A stretch of DNA of 64,000 nucleotides from Linnemannia schmuckeri (lineage: Eukaryota > Mortierellomycota > Mortierellomycetes > Mortierellales > Mortierellaceae): the NCBI GenBank assembly GCA_029449235.1, contig JANATG010000003.1, positions 2,046,001 to 2,110,000 of the forward strand, in the 5' to 3' direction. Below are positions 44,784 through 56,500 of this stretch, in pieces. Each line of letters starts with the position of its first letter. Within the stretch, counting starts at the first letter, position 1. The notes beneath the pieces are model-generated. The model did no database searches. It worked only from the letters and a program-made list of their open reading frames with translations, and was not told the DNA's origin. Both the position numbers and the translations under genes were made by a program.

Positions 44784-47081
44784 ATGGCAACAACAGCTGC
44801 GACAACGGTGGTTCCCTGCAAGTACAAGACGGGTCGTGTGCTCGGCGAAGGCACCTATGCCACTGTGCGAGGTAGTTTTTTTTTTTTTTTTTTTTTTGCT
44901 CCAGCTTCTTTCGTTTTGTGTAAATTCAGAAAGGAAGTTGGTGGTAGGACAAGAACAGGTGGAGAGTAAATCTTGCTTGGTCACCGATTTTTGTTTTCTT
45001 TGTCTTCAGAATCATGCATCGAAAACTGACATATTTCTTCAATTAATACACGCATCCATGTAGAGGCGGTTCACGTAAGTCAGGAGGCAGGATCCCATAC
45101 ACAATCTCAACCCGCTAGTGCCAATGGCTACTTTTTTTTACTCTTCAGGAAACTTGCAGCCGACAACTCAAAAGAGCCTGTTCAGCAATCTGATCCTCTT
45201 TATCTCTTTTTCCAAAAAAAAAAAAAATAGTTAGAGTCAGGAAAGAGATATGCAGTGAAGGTGATCAGCAAGAAACTGATGCAGGGCAAGGAAAACATGA
45301 TCCGGAACGAGATTGCGGTCCTGGGCCAGATATCTGTTGGACATACCAATATTCTCACCCTAACCGATTACTTCGAGACCTTCAACAACCGTACGCCCTT
45401 TCTTGTTTGAACGTGGATTGGGGTGCATGGAAGAAGAGGATATGCAGATGAACTAATTTTTATACCCTTTTTTTCTATTTAAAATCCTTTTGTTGCTGAA
45501 TGAAAAAAAAAAAAAAAAAAAAAAAAGTGTACCTGGTGACAGAGTTGGCGGAGGGAGGAGAGTTGTTTGACAGGATCTGTAGTAAAGGCAGTTACTATGA
45601 GCAGGACGCTGCTCAGCTTATCCGTACTATCTGCCAAGGTGTCGCCTATCTCCACAGCAAAGAGATCGTTCACCGAGGTAATCTTCCTTTGTATGTGTGT
45701 GGTGTGGTGGTGTATGTGGTTTTGCAGAAAGGTTCTTGTCCATGCTAGCAGACTGCTCACACTCAATTTTTCCTTTTCTCGTGTGTACCCCTTTAGATTT
45801 GAAGGTATAACAACGATGGAGCAACGCCCTTAGGCAAAGCCAATCGATGAGCGGAGGCAGTTTTCAGGAAGTTACACCTATATCAATTGAGAAAGAGGCG
45901 CTCACCTTGAACCGTTCTTTTTCTAATTTGCCAAAAAAACTCCCCACTCATTTAGCCGGAGAATTTGCTGTTCAAGACAAAGGCGGAGGACAGTGAGCTG
46001 CTGATAGCAGACTTTGGGCTGTCAAAGATCATTGACAAGGAAAAGTTTGATCTCCTCACCACCACCTGTGGTACTCCTGGCTATATGGTAACCTATCGCT
46101 GTTGTTGACCATTAACCACACTTTGATCAACTATATCTCATCTCTTGCTACTTTTTCTTGTGTTTGATTGTCATCTTCGTGGACTAATGCATTGAAAATT
46201 CACACTTGTGGTTTTCTTCTTTCACATCGATGAGTAGGCACCAGAGATACTACAAAAGTCGGGACACGGGAAACCGGTAGATATGTGGGCAATTGGCGTG
46301 ATCACGTTCTTCTTGCTGAGCGGATATACGCCCTTTGACAGACAGAATACCGTTGATGAGATGCATGCGATCATCAAGTCTGAGTACTCGTTCGGGCCAG
46401 TAGAGGCCTGGGATGGCATCAGCGACACCGGTAACTATGCTTTTTCTCCATTCTGGTTTTTGTTTTTGTCTTGTTTTGTACGACCATATTAATACTGATT
46501 GTGCAAAAATGAAACTGGCATGGGTTTCGCGCGTTGTTCCTTTTTTTGAATGTTTAGCGAGGGACTTTGTGAGGTCGTTGTTGATCGCGAATCCGAGCGA
46601 TCGGATGACGGCCGTACAAGCATTAGATCACCCTTGGCTCACACAATTCCGCCAGCAACAACCTACGCCACACATCGCAGCGGCTACTACAACCACCATG
46701 GGCCACCTTACACAACGTTACCAGTATCCACAACAGCAAGTGCAGCAACATCAACAACCTACAAACCAGCATACCCAGCGACCACTACCATCCCTCCCAA
46801 TTCCACAACAACACCCATATTCCACAGACGCCGCCACCAGTGCCAACGCCAACGCCAACCTCGAGGACGAGTCAATGGACATGGATGGAGTAGAGTCTAC
46901 GACGGCGCCACAACACGACCTGCTGCCGAACATGAAGGCGCGTATGCAGGCACGACGACGATTCCGGAACGCAATCCAGGCTGTCAAGGTGGCCAATAAG
47001 TTCCGAGGATTGCAGGATGAACTTTTACGGCGGCCGCAACCTGAAGATACCTCGCATGTCTTGGCGTCGCCTCCTCGTTGA
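44784..47081 (+). CDS. Ca2+/calmodulin-dependent protein kinase, CaMKI-like (8 exons, 421 aa)
   Basis: Exons: 44784-44871, 45064-45074, 45231-45390, 45528-45677, 45795-45802, 45956-46087, 46238-46430, 46558-47081. The joined frame gives a complete Ser/Thr kinase: Gly loop GEGTYATVREAV, Lys in YAVKVISKK, hinge VTELAEGGELFD, catalytic loop HRDLKPENLL, DFGLSK, activation loop ending TTTCGTPGYMAPE, and DMWAIGVITFFLLSGYTPFD. The tail has a basic amphipathic MKARMQARRRFRNAIQAVKV segment, the expected place for autoinhibitory/calmodulin binding, after a Gln/Pro-rich linker. Two microexons (11 and 8 nt) are needed; the 8-nt one supplies Asp-Leu-Lys of the HRDLK loop. Intron 3 ends in A24 then G, with no pyrimidine tract at the acceptor. 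The single Thr in TTTCGTPGY is the likely activating site. Confidence 0.92.
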
Positions 47082-47222
47082 TGTAAATCTGTATAACCCA
47101 ACAAGCGTGTTAAAGTGCGAAATAAAGGTGTATTGCTGTTGTTTAAAAGAAAGCAAAAAATATATTACAAGATGAAGAATGCAAAGCGTGAAAAAGTGTA
47201 AGAGGGGAGTTTCGATATTGAT

Positions 47223-48269
47223 TTAGAGGTCGATGGTGGGTCGTGATTTGAACTTTTTGGAACTTCGCTGAGACGCCCGGTAGCGGAACTGGTTCCCGTG
47301 CAGTGTAAAAAGTGAGTTCTTGATGTGGATTGTAAACACGCTGTTCACCTTTGGCACCACTATTATGTCGAAAGAAGATCCAAGTTAGAAAAAATGTCAT
47401 GGAAAATGAGCGAATAAATAATGCAAGTTCAGGGTGGAATGAAGAGTCGGACGTACCACGCAGGGCGTTGTTGGGTGTGATGATCTTGAACACATTCTCG
47501 GTCTCCTGTGCCACGATCCCGCTAACTCCAATAAATGTTGGGCATTTTGACCGCGCGACTATCAAATAACAAAAGCATGACAAGATAGCAGTTAGTTGGC
47601 TCAATCCTCGAATAGAAGTATAGTGAATACAGAGACCTTGCGTCTCATCTTGTAGTGTTCTGTTGTAGGTGACGCTTACCAGTGATGATAGCGCCATGGA
47701 AGTCGGCTTTGAGCAACTTTTGAGTGAACGCCAGAGGGTTAGCATTCCCAAACAGTTCCTCCACATACCCCTTCCACAGCTGATGTAACGGCTCAAACAG
47801 CTCATATTTCCGTGAGGCCAATGGGATATCGTAGACGTTGAGCTGGCGTTTCTCTTTGGCGGTAAGGACTTTGGCCTTGTTAGCGCGTTTGCGTCGACGC
47901 TGGGCATCCTTGGCATCCGCAACCGCCTTGCTGGGGTTGTCGAGGTTAAAGACCTTGTTTTTGACTTTTTGGGAGAAAACCTTGTCGGCTTCGAAGCCGT
48001 CTACGACTGAGTTTTCAACGTATCCTGGAATGAAGGGTTGTTTTTTTGAGGATCCTACTGCTTCTACGTCCAGCTAATTGGTGTTGGGCATTTGCAAAGT
48101 GAGTCTTTATGAGTACGTTGTCCGTACTGCGAGTTGAGCTATTGGGTTGCAAGTAAGCTGCTTCCTTAACTTCATAGAGGAGTACCTCGACATCGAGTCC
48201 TGCAGTGATGCTGACGTTCTCTGACAGTCTGCTGTATAGACTGAGTTCTGGCCTGTTCTGATTCTCCAT
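47223..48269 (-). CDS. POP4: RNase P/MRP subunit POP4 (Rpp29) (4 exons, 238 aa)
   Basis: Exons on the minus strand: 48269-48186, 48073-47680, 47558-47457, 47359-47223. The core matches Rpp29: KAKVLTAKEKRQLNVYDIPL, YELFEPLHQLWKGYVEELF, LLKADFHGAIITVARSKCPT, GIVAQETENVFKIITPNNAL, then VVPKVNSVFTI, LHGNQFRYRASQRSSKKFK and the terminal TIDL. This protein is a Sm-like-fold subunit that binds the RNA of RNase P and RNase MRP, which process tRNA and rRNA precursors in the nucleus. The three 3' exons are firm. Exon 1 (MENQNRPELSLYSRLSENVS) is inferred from frame and a GAG|GTACTC donor and repeats LDVE across the junction, so the 5' end is less certain. Confidence 0.88.
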
Positions 48270-48626
48270 GCTTTCTTTGTGCTTGCTATCGTCAAAGTCC
48301 TTGTCCTGGCTGTTGGCAGTGCTGAATGAACAAAGTTGAAGGTGGCGAGTGAAGAGCTGATTCGATCAGTGGCGCTTTTTTTTCTCTTCGCTCCTCAAGC
48401 TTGGATCGAAAAATGTCACGTGCAGCGAATTCACAAGCAGCGCCTTTTTCTTCCAATTGTCCCGTCCGCCCGCCTTCCACGCGCATTAGACTGACCCCTT
48501 TTTATCGTGCGCTCGTTTCCTTCTTTTTGCTCTTCTTTCTTCGCCCACGACCCCACGACCAACCCAAGTCTACGTTCCAAGCGCCTGTGACAGCAACCAA
48601 CACAAACTACTACAAAATAACCATCC
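48270..48626. promoter_or_regulatory. divergent promoter, POP4 / Laa2-like gene
   Basis: 357 bp between divergent start codons; CT-rich on the plus strand at 48490-48560. Probably a shared control region. Confidence 0.5.
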
Positions 48627-50434
48627 ATGGACGACCTGAACGGCCACAAGGACGAGTCAACAGGGTCATCTACCTTCACAGACACTCATTCACCTGCCAC
48701 CAAAAGCCCATCTGAAGACCTGATGGGTCTCAAGTTCGACACCACACCCACACCCACAACAACACCGCCACCAGATACAACAGCAGCAGGGGCAGAGAGT
48801 GATACTGATACAAAGTCCCGGGAGGCTGATCTTATAAGCACACCAATTGAGGGCGATGATGATGATGATGGCTTCGGAGACTTCGGCACTGTCGCCGCCG
48901 CGGCACCTGTAACAGCAACAGCAACAAGAAACCATAACGATGATGGATTTGGAGACTTTAGTACGACGGATGCTCAAGATGTCTTTGGTACTACAAGTAT
49001 ATCAGCAAGTGCAGGAAACAACGACGATGACGATGATGGGTTCGGAGACTTTGGTACAACACAAGCAGCAGCAGGAGATGATGCTTTTGCGGGAGCAGCT
49101 GACGACGACGGATTCGGAGACTTTGGTCAAGTCCAGGCAGCAGGAGATGGCGGCGATGATGATTTTGGAGACTTTAATGATTTCGGTGACGATGGGTTCC
49201 AAAACTCAGACGATTTTGGAGACTTTGGAGGAAGTGGCGATTTTGGTGCAAGTGGTGATGTCAATGGGGATGATGATCCCTTTGGATCATCGTCGTCAGA
49301 GGCCGCCCAGCCAGAAGTGTCTGTCCCTGCACCACCACCAGAACCCGCTGTTCCTGTTGAGGTAATTGATCGGGCTAGATCACTCATATGATGTACGTTA
49401 GTTGTTTTTCGCAACCCACTGATGACTTATTAACGGGCGACGTTTCTATTACATTCGTTAGACGGCGCCGGACTTCAATGCCGTGAACTCACGTCAGGTG
49501 GAGAACTATGTCCTCGACAAGTTGTCGGCCTTATACCCATTCGATGATTCCGCAGCAGAGGCAGGAGGATTGTTGAACACGGATCTGGACAGTATGGATG
49601 TCACCTCGGTGCTCTCGGATCAGGAACTTTGGATTTCGCTCTGTGAATCGTCATTCCAAGGCGGCCACCAGTACAGTAGCAGCAACAGGAGCAGTGTACA
49701 GTCGAAATCGACACTGTCGGCAGTAGACTCTTCTTCGGCAGCACCCCAATTCCAGTGGAAATATTCAACCCTCCGCAAGGAGTATTACGCCTCTTTGGGA
49801 CTGGTCGTCACGAAAGAACAGGTAACCACAGGGATCAACTTTTTCGCATGCTTGCGAGGCGGGCAATGATGAAACGCTTTCTCACACCGCTCTCTCGTTT
49901 TTCTCGTGCTTGACCGAACAGAACCCTGCTTCAGCGCCTACATCCTCCGTAGCTCATTCCGTGACGAGTCCTTCAGCTTCAAGGTCAAAAGTGTCGTCTC
50001 CTTTGATTATGGGCACTGAGACTATTGCCGAGCGTAAACCACTGGATCTCGCCGCCACCGCCGCCTACTGTCAATTCACAAGAGGTAAACTTTCAAGCCT
50101 CGTTTATTGCTTCCGCGTTGACCAACTCGCACAGTTATTTTTGTCTCATACTCACATACAATTCCTACTTCCATCCCTCGTAGAATCATTGGGAGCATAC
50201 TCGGGAGAAGAGATGAAGGACATTATCGCAAGGTTGACGGATCTGACACGCCAGGCGTCGGACGAACTCACGTACTGGCTGGACCAGCGAGAGCAGATGA
50301 TCATGGACAATGAACGATATAACGAGATGATTGCTTCACTTGTCGGACGGGCTGCCAAACTCAAGGACGCCGAGTCCAAACAAAAGACGAATACCAAGCG
50401 TGGCATCACCCGTAACAGTTTCCATCTCAAGTAG
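48627..50434 (+). CDS. FGDF-rich aftiphilin/Laa2-like adaptor accessory protein (4 exons, 502 aa)
   Basis: Exons: 48627-49361, 49462-49821, 49922-50084, 50184-50434. Exon 1 is acidic, with about nine copies of an (D)n-GFGDFG or DDFGDF motif between residues 75 and 205. Acidic FGDF/DFGxF peptides bind the gamma-ear domains of AP-1 and GGA adaptors. Exon 2 has an ordered segment (VENYVLDKLSALYPFDDSAA) and FQWKYSTLRKEYYASLG, which resembles the clathrin-binding box of aftiphilin. The last exons hold a helical region (EEMKDIIARLTDLTRQASDE). This fits the fungal Laa2 / animal aftiphilin role in AP-1 traffic at the trans-Golgi and endosomes. The last intron is 99 nt with no in-frame stop, so retention would add 33 residues without breaking the frame. 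Confidence 0.75.
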
Positions 50435-51433
50435 TAGGAGCAACCTCAACCCGCTTTTTGTTCGTTCATAGTATGATGCCGCTCTGTTTAGACTAGCTTT
50501 ATAAAGTGGACCTTCCATACCAAAAACATGTTACATAAAGGAAGATTTCAAAGAATGAAGGATGTGCATTTTCTTGTATTTCTTGGACTGCGGCTTGAGT
50601 GCAACAAAGACATTTATTTTGTCGATGGTAAACTAGAAACTGACCGGGGAAAAGGGGGGTGCTTGTAGGCGAAGCTCTTACTTTCAGTCGTTGGTAGAAA
50701 AACACCATGTCGGGAACTTGCTCTGGTTTTCTTTGAGGGGGTTTGTTTCTGTGTGAACTTGAAGAAGGCGAGAATGATAAAATCGGGAGACGTTGCGAGG
50801 TAATAGCGAAAGAGGACTAAGGTACCAACAAGCTGGGACTGTCAAGCACTGATCGATTGATAAAAGTGAAACGAAGAAACTCATCACTGATTAAGGTGTG
50901 CGTCCGTGGTCCAAAAATCGCTACATGCCATTTCCATCGTAGCTCGCATAATAAAAAGAGCCTTTGGCTCAACTACTCATACTTTATCTTTTTATGAATG
51001 AACTCGCTCCGCGGCACCTACAGTTTACTCGATAATTGGTAAAAATGTGGCTGTAGCCACTCATCGATATCTACATAGATGGATTCTTATTAATAAAAGA
51101 ATGCCAAGTGGCAATATGAGAAAAGAAAAGACGACCAATCATTGGAAGGGTGTGGACCAAAAATGGGGGCTGTAGAAAGGGAGCAGGAGTCGACGGATCG
51201 TTTCGAAAGGAATACCAATAATTCGATCGAAGGGGTTCATTGACCACTGCCGCCGCAAAACCTTTTTCGCTCTCTTTTTTTGGCCAAGGGTCTACGTTTT
51301 TCTTTTCTGCTTTTCCTCTCTCCATCTGAATCACACCCCTCTTCCCTTCTCTGCTCTTCCCATCCCTTCCATCCCGCTTTTCTCATTCATCACCGCCTTA
51401 ATACACGAAAAGACACGACTCCCTTCTCCTGCA
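50435..51433. other. 1.0 kb intergenic region
   Basis: 3' region of the Laa2-like gene, then promoter of the first Sel1 gene (CT-rich 51290-51400). No gene supported. Confidence 0.5.
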
Positions 51434-53222
51434 ATGAGCGACGACCTTGTCAAAGAAACTTTGGCCCTTCTGGCCTCAAGCATCTCACGCGAAGGAGTCC
51501 AAGCAATCCGTCTTGCCAGCCTCAACAAAACAGTCGATATCGCCACCCACAAGGACACCGCTACCGGACAGGAAGTAGTCCTCTGGAGCGACATCATCAT
51601 GGTCTTTCGCAATGCGCTCTACCTCCAATACGGGACAAAAGCCATCCCCTTCCTCAAAGGCCCTGACTTTAAAGAGTAAGTCTTGTGTGAAATAACTTTT
51701 TTTATTTTATTTCTCTGGTTGCTATTGGGATTTAAAAAAGTTAACGCTCCCCCCTTTATTTGCTACTGATGATAGTCTTGATCCTTTTCGGATTGTCGCA
51801 GTCCCGGGCGCCACCTTGGAGGTTGTTGTTGACGACGACAATGACGATGAATCTACGACTATTGTCAGCAAGAGGGTTATTGCGTCTCGGAGCACCGTTG
51901 AAAAATCAAGGCCAGCAAAGCAGAAATCACGCGGTCCTACCCCACCACAATCCACAACCCGCTATGTAGTACCCCCGACAGCAACATCACCACCACCGAT
52001 CCAAACTACGCGAAGCACTGCACCCCAAGCACTACCCCAGGAGACAGCACTGGAAAATTCTCCTCAAACTCCGTATGAGCCAACCTCACAAGGATCATTT
52101 TTCACTTCACTGTTCTCCAAGGTCACAGCAGAGACTCCTACAGTGAGACATCAACGAGGACCACGTATTGCATCGAACGCCGTCCAGGGGTCATCAACGG
52201 TCAATTCATTGGCAGTGGCAACCAACTCACAGGAAACACTCAGCAACACTGACCAGCACAACGCCACTCTTCGGAATCCACAATACGGACTAATGGAAGA
52301 GGCACTGGCCAACTACAACCATATCGAGGTCCCAGCGGAAGCACTCAAAGCCCTCGAACTCAACAATTACAAGAACGACGCTCGCAACCCTCAATGCGAG
52401 TCAGACACCCCGACCAATGTCCACCCCTCAAACAACAAGAACCACGCACGAGCCCCTCAGAGGTACAGCGTTGATGCTCAGGAGTACGACGATCTAACCA
52501 AACCTAAGAGAGCCAACGATACGATCATGTGGGCGAACCAAGACGATCCCGAGGCGCAAGTTGCGCTAGGTAACTTGTATCGTGATGGCAGCAGCGAATT
52601 CAAGAAAGACGACCAAGCGGCGATGAATTGGTACCTCAAGGCAGCAGAAAAAGAGTATGACATGGCGCAGTACAGTGTCGGCATTCTCTACTACCTTGGT
52701 AAGGGCGTTCAGCAGGACTACGCCAAGGCTGAGGATTGGTTCCGTAAGGCTGCAGCGCACGGAGGACAGCCGGTGGTTCTTTATATGTTGGGCAAGCTGT
52801 ACGAGGAAGGTCACGGTGCCAAAGAGAACCCAGATGAGGCCCAGTCGTGGTATCTCTTGGCCGCCGAGCAAAATTATGCCCCTGCTCAGGTGGCCCTTGG
52901 ATCGTTGCTAGAGTCAGGGCAAGGCGGTCGTGTTCCAGAGATAGATCGGAACTACTCGGGAGCTATGGAATGGTACCTGAAGGCTGCGGACCAAGGGGAT
53001 GCACAGGCGCATTACGAGATTGGACGTATGTTTGATGAGGGAGTGGGTGTTGTTCAGGATGACTTGAAGGCGAGGCAGTGGTATACCCAGGCTACTGCAC
53101 GAGGCCATGCTGGTGCTGAGAAGAGGTTGCGCACTCTGGAATCGGAGTCTCAAGCCCAGGTGGGGCCAGTGTGGGGTACTTTGAGGGAACTCATTGGAAG
53201 AGTTAGTGATGCGTTCTATTGA
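51434..53222 (+). CDS. Sel1-repeat (HCP-like) protein A (2 exons, 562 aa)
   Basis: Exons: 51434-51675 and 51776-53222 (GA|T join). The N-terminal domain of about 100 residues has no known match to me: EVVLWSDIIMVFRNALYLQY, PFLKGPDFKD, then LDPFRIVAVPGATLEVVVDD. A disordered Ser/Thr/Pro linker follows. Five Sel1-like repeats occupy about residues 370-545 (for example AAMNWYLKAAEKEY, YYLGKGVQQDYAKAEDWFRK, AMEWYLKAADQGDAQAHYEI). Sel1 repeats are TPR-like alpha-solenoids that scaffold protein complexes, for example in ERAD and chitin synthase regulation; the partner here is unknown. No signal peptide or TM segment is seen. It forms a direct tandem pair with the gene at 53813 (590 bp apart), which has the same intron position and the same N-terminal domain. 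Confidence 0.85.
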
Positions 53223-53812
53223 TTATATTTTATTTCGCGAATGAAAGGCATAATCAAATAAATATTTCTTTGAAGAACAACGTCAAGAAACACCAAAAGT
53301 ACAAGTCCGACAGAGAAGAGAACGTAAAAGCGCGTCATTAAAAACATATGAGCTCTTTTGAGAATTTGAAAATAACCTCGCCATTTGAATCGATTTTGTT
53401 TCTAATCCCCTGTGATTGTCTCTGATGGGTGCCTTGGATTGGTGGCTCCTGAAATGATTGTGTCATATTTTAATGCCCTCGCCATATTCGGTACTCTGTA
53501 GTTTTGTTTACCACTCCTTCTTGGCTTTCCCGTGTGAGTCTGTTTCTTCATGCGCTTTCTCTTTTTTTTTTTTTTTTTTTTTTTTGTTTGTGTCCCATAC
53601 GATAATAAGTGCCACAGAACAACCTTCATCCAACACGACACGCTTGCTCGCTCACTCGCCTTTTTCATGCATACGAGTATAGACTTTTCTTCGGTCTCTC
53701 TTTCTTCCTTTCCTCCTCTCTTCCTTCACTCATTCCACTTCCTTCCTCCATTTCCACCCTCCCATTCACCCATTCGCCCTTTCACGCGACTCCCACATCA
53801 CAGCAATAAGCC
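53223..53812. promoter_or_regulatory. intergenic region between the Sel1 paralogues
   Basis: 590 bp, with T24 at 53562-53585 and a CT-rich tract at 53690-53800 that resembles the leader of the first paralogue. Confidence 0.5.
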
Positions 53813-55451
53813 ATGACACAAGAAAACGACGCACCCGAAGAAAACGTCCAAGCCCTCCGCGCTATCGTCAAGAGCACTATGGCACCCCCAGCAGCAGAGG
53901 AAGATATCGTTTATGTCGACTGTCAACACGACCCTGCGACCGATAAGGAAGTTGTCCTTTGGGACGATGTCATGTTGGCGTTTAACGATGCCCTTCATGT
54001 CCGACATAAGGCCAGGATTCTTCCGTTCTTGAAGGGGCCTGACTTTCGCGTGTGAGTACAACAAGAAGGGTGTGTTTTTTTTGTTTTGGATGGGCATTGT
54101 GTGCCCAGAGGTTGCAGGAACGAGGAACGCCGTTCAGAAAATTAATTGTATCCTTCAACCTTATTTATGGCTTGTTTTCGCGACCATGTTGAATATCAAA
54201 ACTAGCTTGGAACCTCGAAGAATCGCTGCAGTCCCTGACACAGTCCTGGATGTCATTATCGAGTGCAAGGAACAGGATGCCAACAAGCAACAACAGCAAC
54301 TGCAACATCAACGAGAGATACTTCAAGAGGATACCACCAGCTCAGAGACCACCACCAGCACCATCACCAGGCATGGCGGCGGTGGCGGTCCCCAAATTGG
54401 AGTGTCACAGGAAGTGACCATCACCAAGCTGACGATCACCGAGAGCCCCGCCGTCATTTCGACCGCTTCGACCACTTCTCGTGCACCCCAGACAATTCCT
54501 GAGGATAACGGCGACAACGACACTATCTACAAGAATTCAACTGACCAGCCTGACAACAACGACACTCATCGCGGCCCTCAACTCTATGTGGAAAACTTGA
54601 ACCAAACCCACACCAACGCCGACCTGGGCGACGTCGCAGCGCAGGTAAAGCTAGGTGACATGTACCTTGAGGGCAAAGTCGCCCCTCAGAATTACCAGTT
54701 GGCCATGAAATGGTACCTAAAAGCTGCCGAACAAGGCGACGCAGACGCCCAATGCAAAGTCGGCAACATCCATTGCAAGGGTCTTGGCGTCCAACAAGAT
54801 CAAGCAAAGGGCATGGAATGGTATCTCAAGGCAGCCAAGCAAGGCAACGCCCCGGCACAGTGCAACATCGCCATTTTCTACTCCACCGGCGAAGGCGTGA
54901 CCAGGGACTCCAACCAAGCAGCGAAATGGTACCGCAAGTCTGCCGAGCAAGGATATGCCCCTGCCCAGAGGAGCCTGGGCAATCTATACCGAAACGGCGC
55001 CGGCGGGATGTCGCTCGACTACACCAAGGCCATGCAATGGTACCTCGAGGCGTCTGGTCAGGGCAATGTCCAAGCGCAGGCAGATATCGGCACCCTGTAC
55101 TACAGTGGCCTTGGTGTTCCCCAGGACTACGCAACTGCCATGGAATGGTACCTCCGCGCCGCCGAGCAGGGCAACACCACCGCCCAATTCAAACTCGGGT
55201 ACATGTACGAGATTGGCGAGGGTATCCCAAAAGATTACTCGAAGGCGTACCAGTGGTACTGCAAGTCGGCCGAGCAAGGCGATGGGAGTGCATCGAACAA
55301 TGTTGGGCTTTTATATCACAAGGGTTTGGGCGTGGTGAAGGATTTCAAGAGGGCCATGGATTGGTACAAGCAGGCGGTTGAGCAGGGCAACTTAGCTGCC
55401 AGGACCAACATTGAGGCCGCATTGAAGGATCTTCGTAAGCTAAAGAAATAG
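53813..55451 (+). CDS. Sel1-repeat (HCP-like) protein B (2 exons, 494 aa)
   Basis: Exons: 53813-54051 and 54206-55451 (GT|C join). It is a paralogue of the preceding gene. The N-terminal domain shares KEVVLWDDVM, ALHVRHKARILPFLKGPDF and LEPRRIAAVPDTVLDVII, with the intron at the same place after KGPDF. The linker is shorter and Thr-rich. Seven regular Sel1 repeats follow, ending NTTAQFKLGYMYEIGEGIPK, YQWYCKSAEQGD and RAMDWYKQAVEQGN. The repeats are more regular than in protein A, so repeat number and linker have diverged while the N-terminal domain has been kept. Function is presumably protein-protein scaffolding. A continuous plus-strand frame also opens upstream inside the intron, but the conserved join is preferred. 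Confidence 0.86.
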
Positions 55452-56302
55452 AGTGGGGGGTTATTTTTTATTTGGTTGTGAAGGAGAAGAGAGCAAGTGA
55501 AGAAGGGAGGGTGGGAGATATCATACATATTTTTTTTTTTGAAATACATATTATTGTCATTACGCGTTACTGGCCGCCCTTATTCTGTATGGCCTTCATG
55601 GTCATCGCCGTAAAACATGCGGCCCAGGGGTTAGCGCAATTGATCACAAACAAAAATTGTCCGAATGGGTAAAGCACATATGTATCTTATGTTCAGTAGG
55701 AGCACAAACAGTAAGGCAAAGCGAAAAGAAACAAAAAAAATCCAACTGATTCTCTTTGTATTCATTTTGCTGTGCAAGAGAAGCCGACATGTCTAGCCGT
55801 AGATTCGCCCTAGATTCATTTTGAGTTTCAAAGGACAAACAGTTATAACAAACAAACAAAAAAAGCATTAATCCAAGATGATAGATTAGACATTGCAGAC
55901 TCACCGTTTTTACCTACAAGCTTTTTGACAGTTGTTTTTTATTAGCAAACGAAGATATATAGTGTGTAAATAATACTGCATTTGAGGGCAGGAATTAAAG
56001 CTGTACAATGAAAGAAGGTAGTGTTGCAAAATCAGGGGTTCAGAGAAAGGTGAGATAGAGCGATCACTGCACTCTCAGTTGGTGTGGATTGTCGGTTACT
56101 TGCTCCTTTAATAAACACTAGTTTCGCTCGACGTACACACACTGAAAATGATGGTCAGCTAATGTTGGCAAATGTATCTCTGAACAGGGCAAAGGACACA
56201 TAAGCCGCCGTGCTTTCTTTATTCTACCTATCAGTATCTACATTGGGTCTAAACACGATGAGGTAGAGTTGGACGAAAGTGGGTATGAATTAAAGTAGCG
56301 AG

Positions 56303-56500
56303 GTCAATTGACTGCGGCTCATTTTGTCTGACAAATCCATGTCTAAATTTTCAATTGAAAGTGAGAGCGTAGGGCGGGGATGGAAAATAGACTATTTTGA
56401 CAGGCAACTGCGCAATTGAACCCACAGACACGCCGCGTCAAACAGGGGTGCATTTCAAGGTTTACAAGGCCAAGTAACACACGAATAGGCGAACTTTTGC
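56303..56500 (+). repeat. dispersed repeat upstream of GST copy 2
   Basis: Plus-strand counterpart of 14968-15133, extending further to the AAGTAACACAC block also found at 5490-5580. It begins GTCAATTGACTGCGGCTCAT and includes CGCAATTGAACCCACAGACA and CGCCGCGTCAAACAGG. Confidence 0.8.

Noticed and set aside
55612..55680. tRNA-like stretch (GCGGCCCAGGGGTTAGCGCAATTG)
   Set aside because: It looks like a tRNA 5' half and D-arm, but no anticodon arm, T-arm or matching acceptor strand was found.
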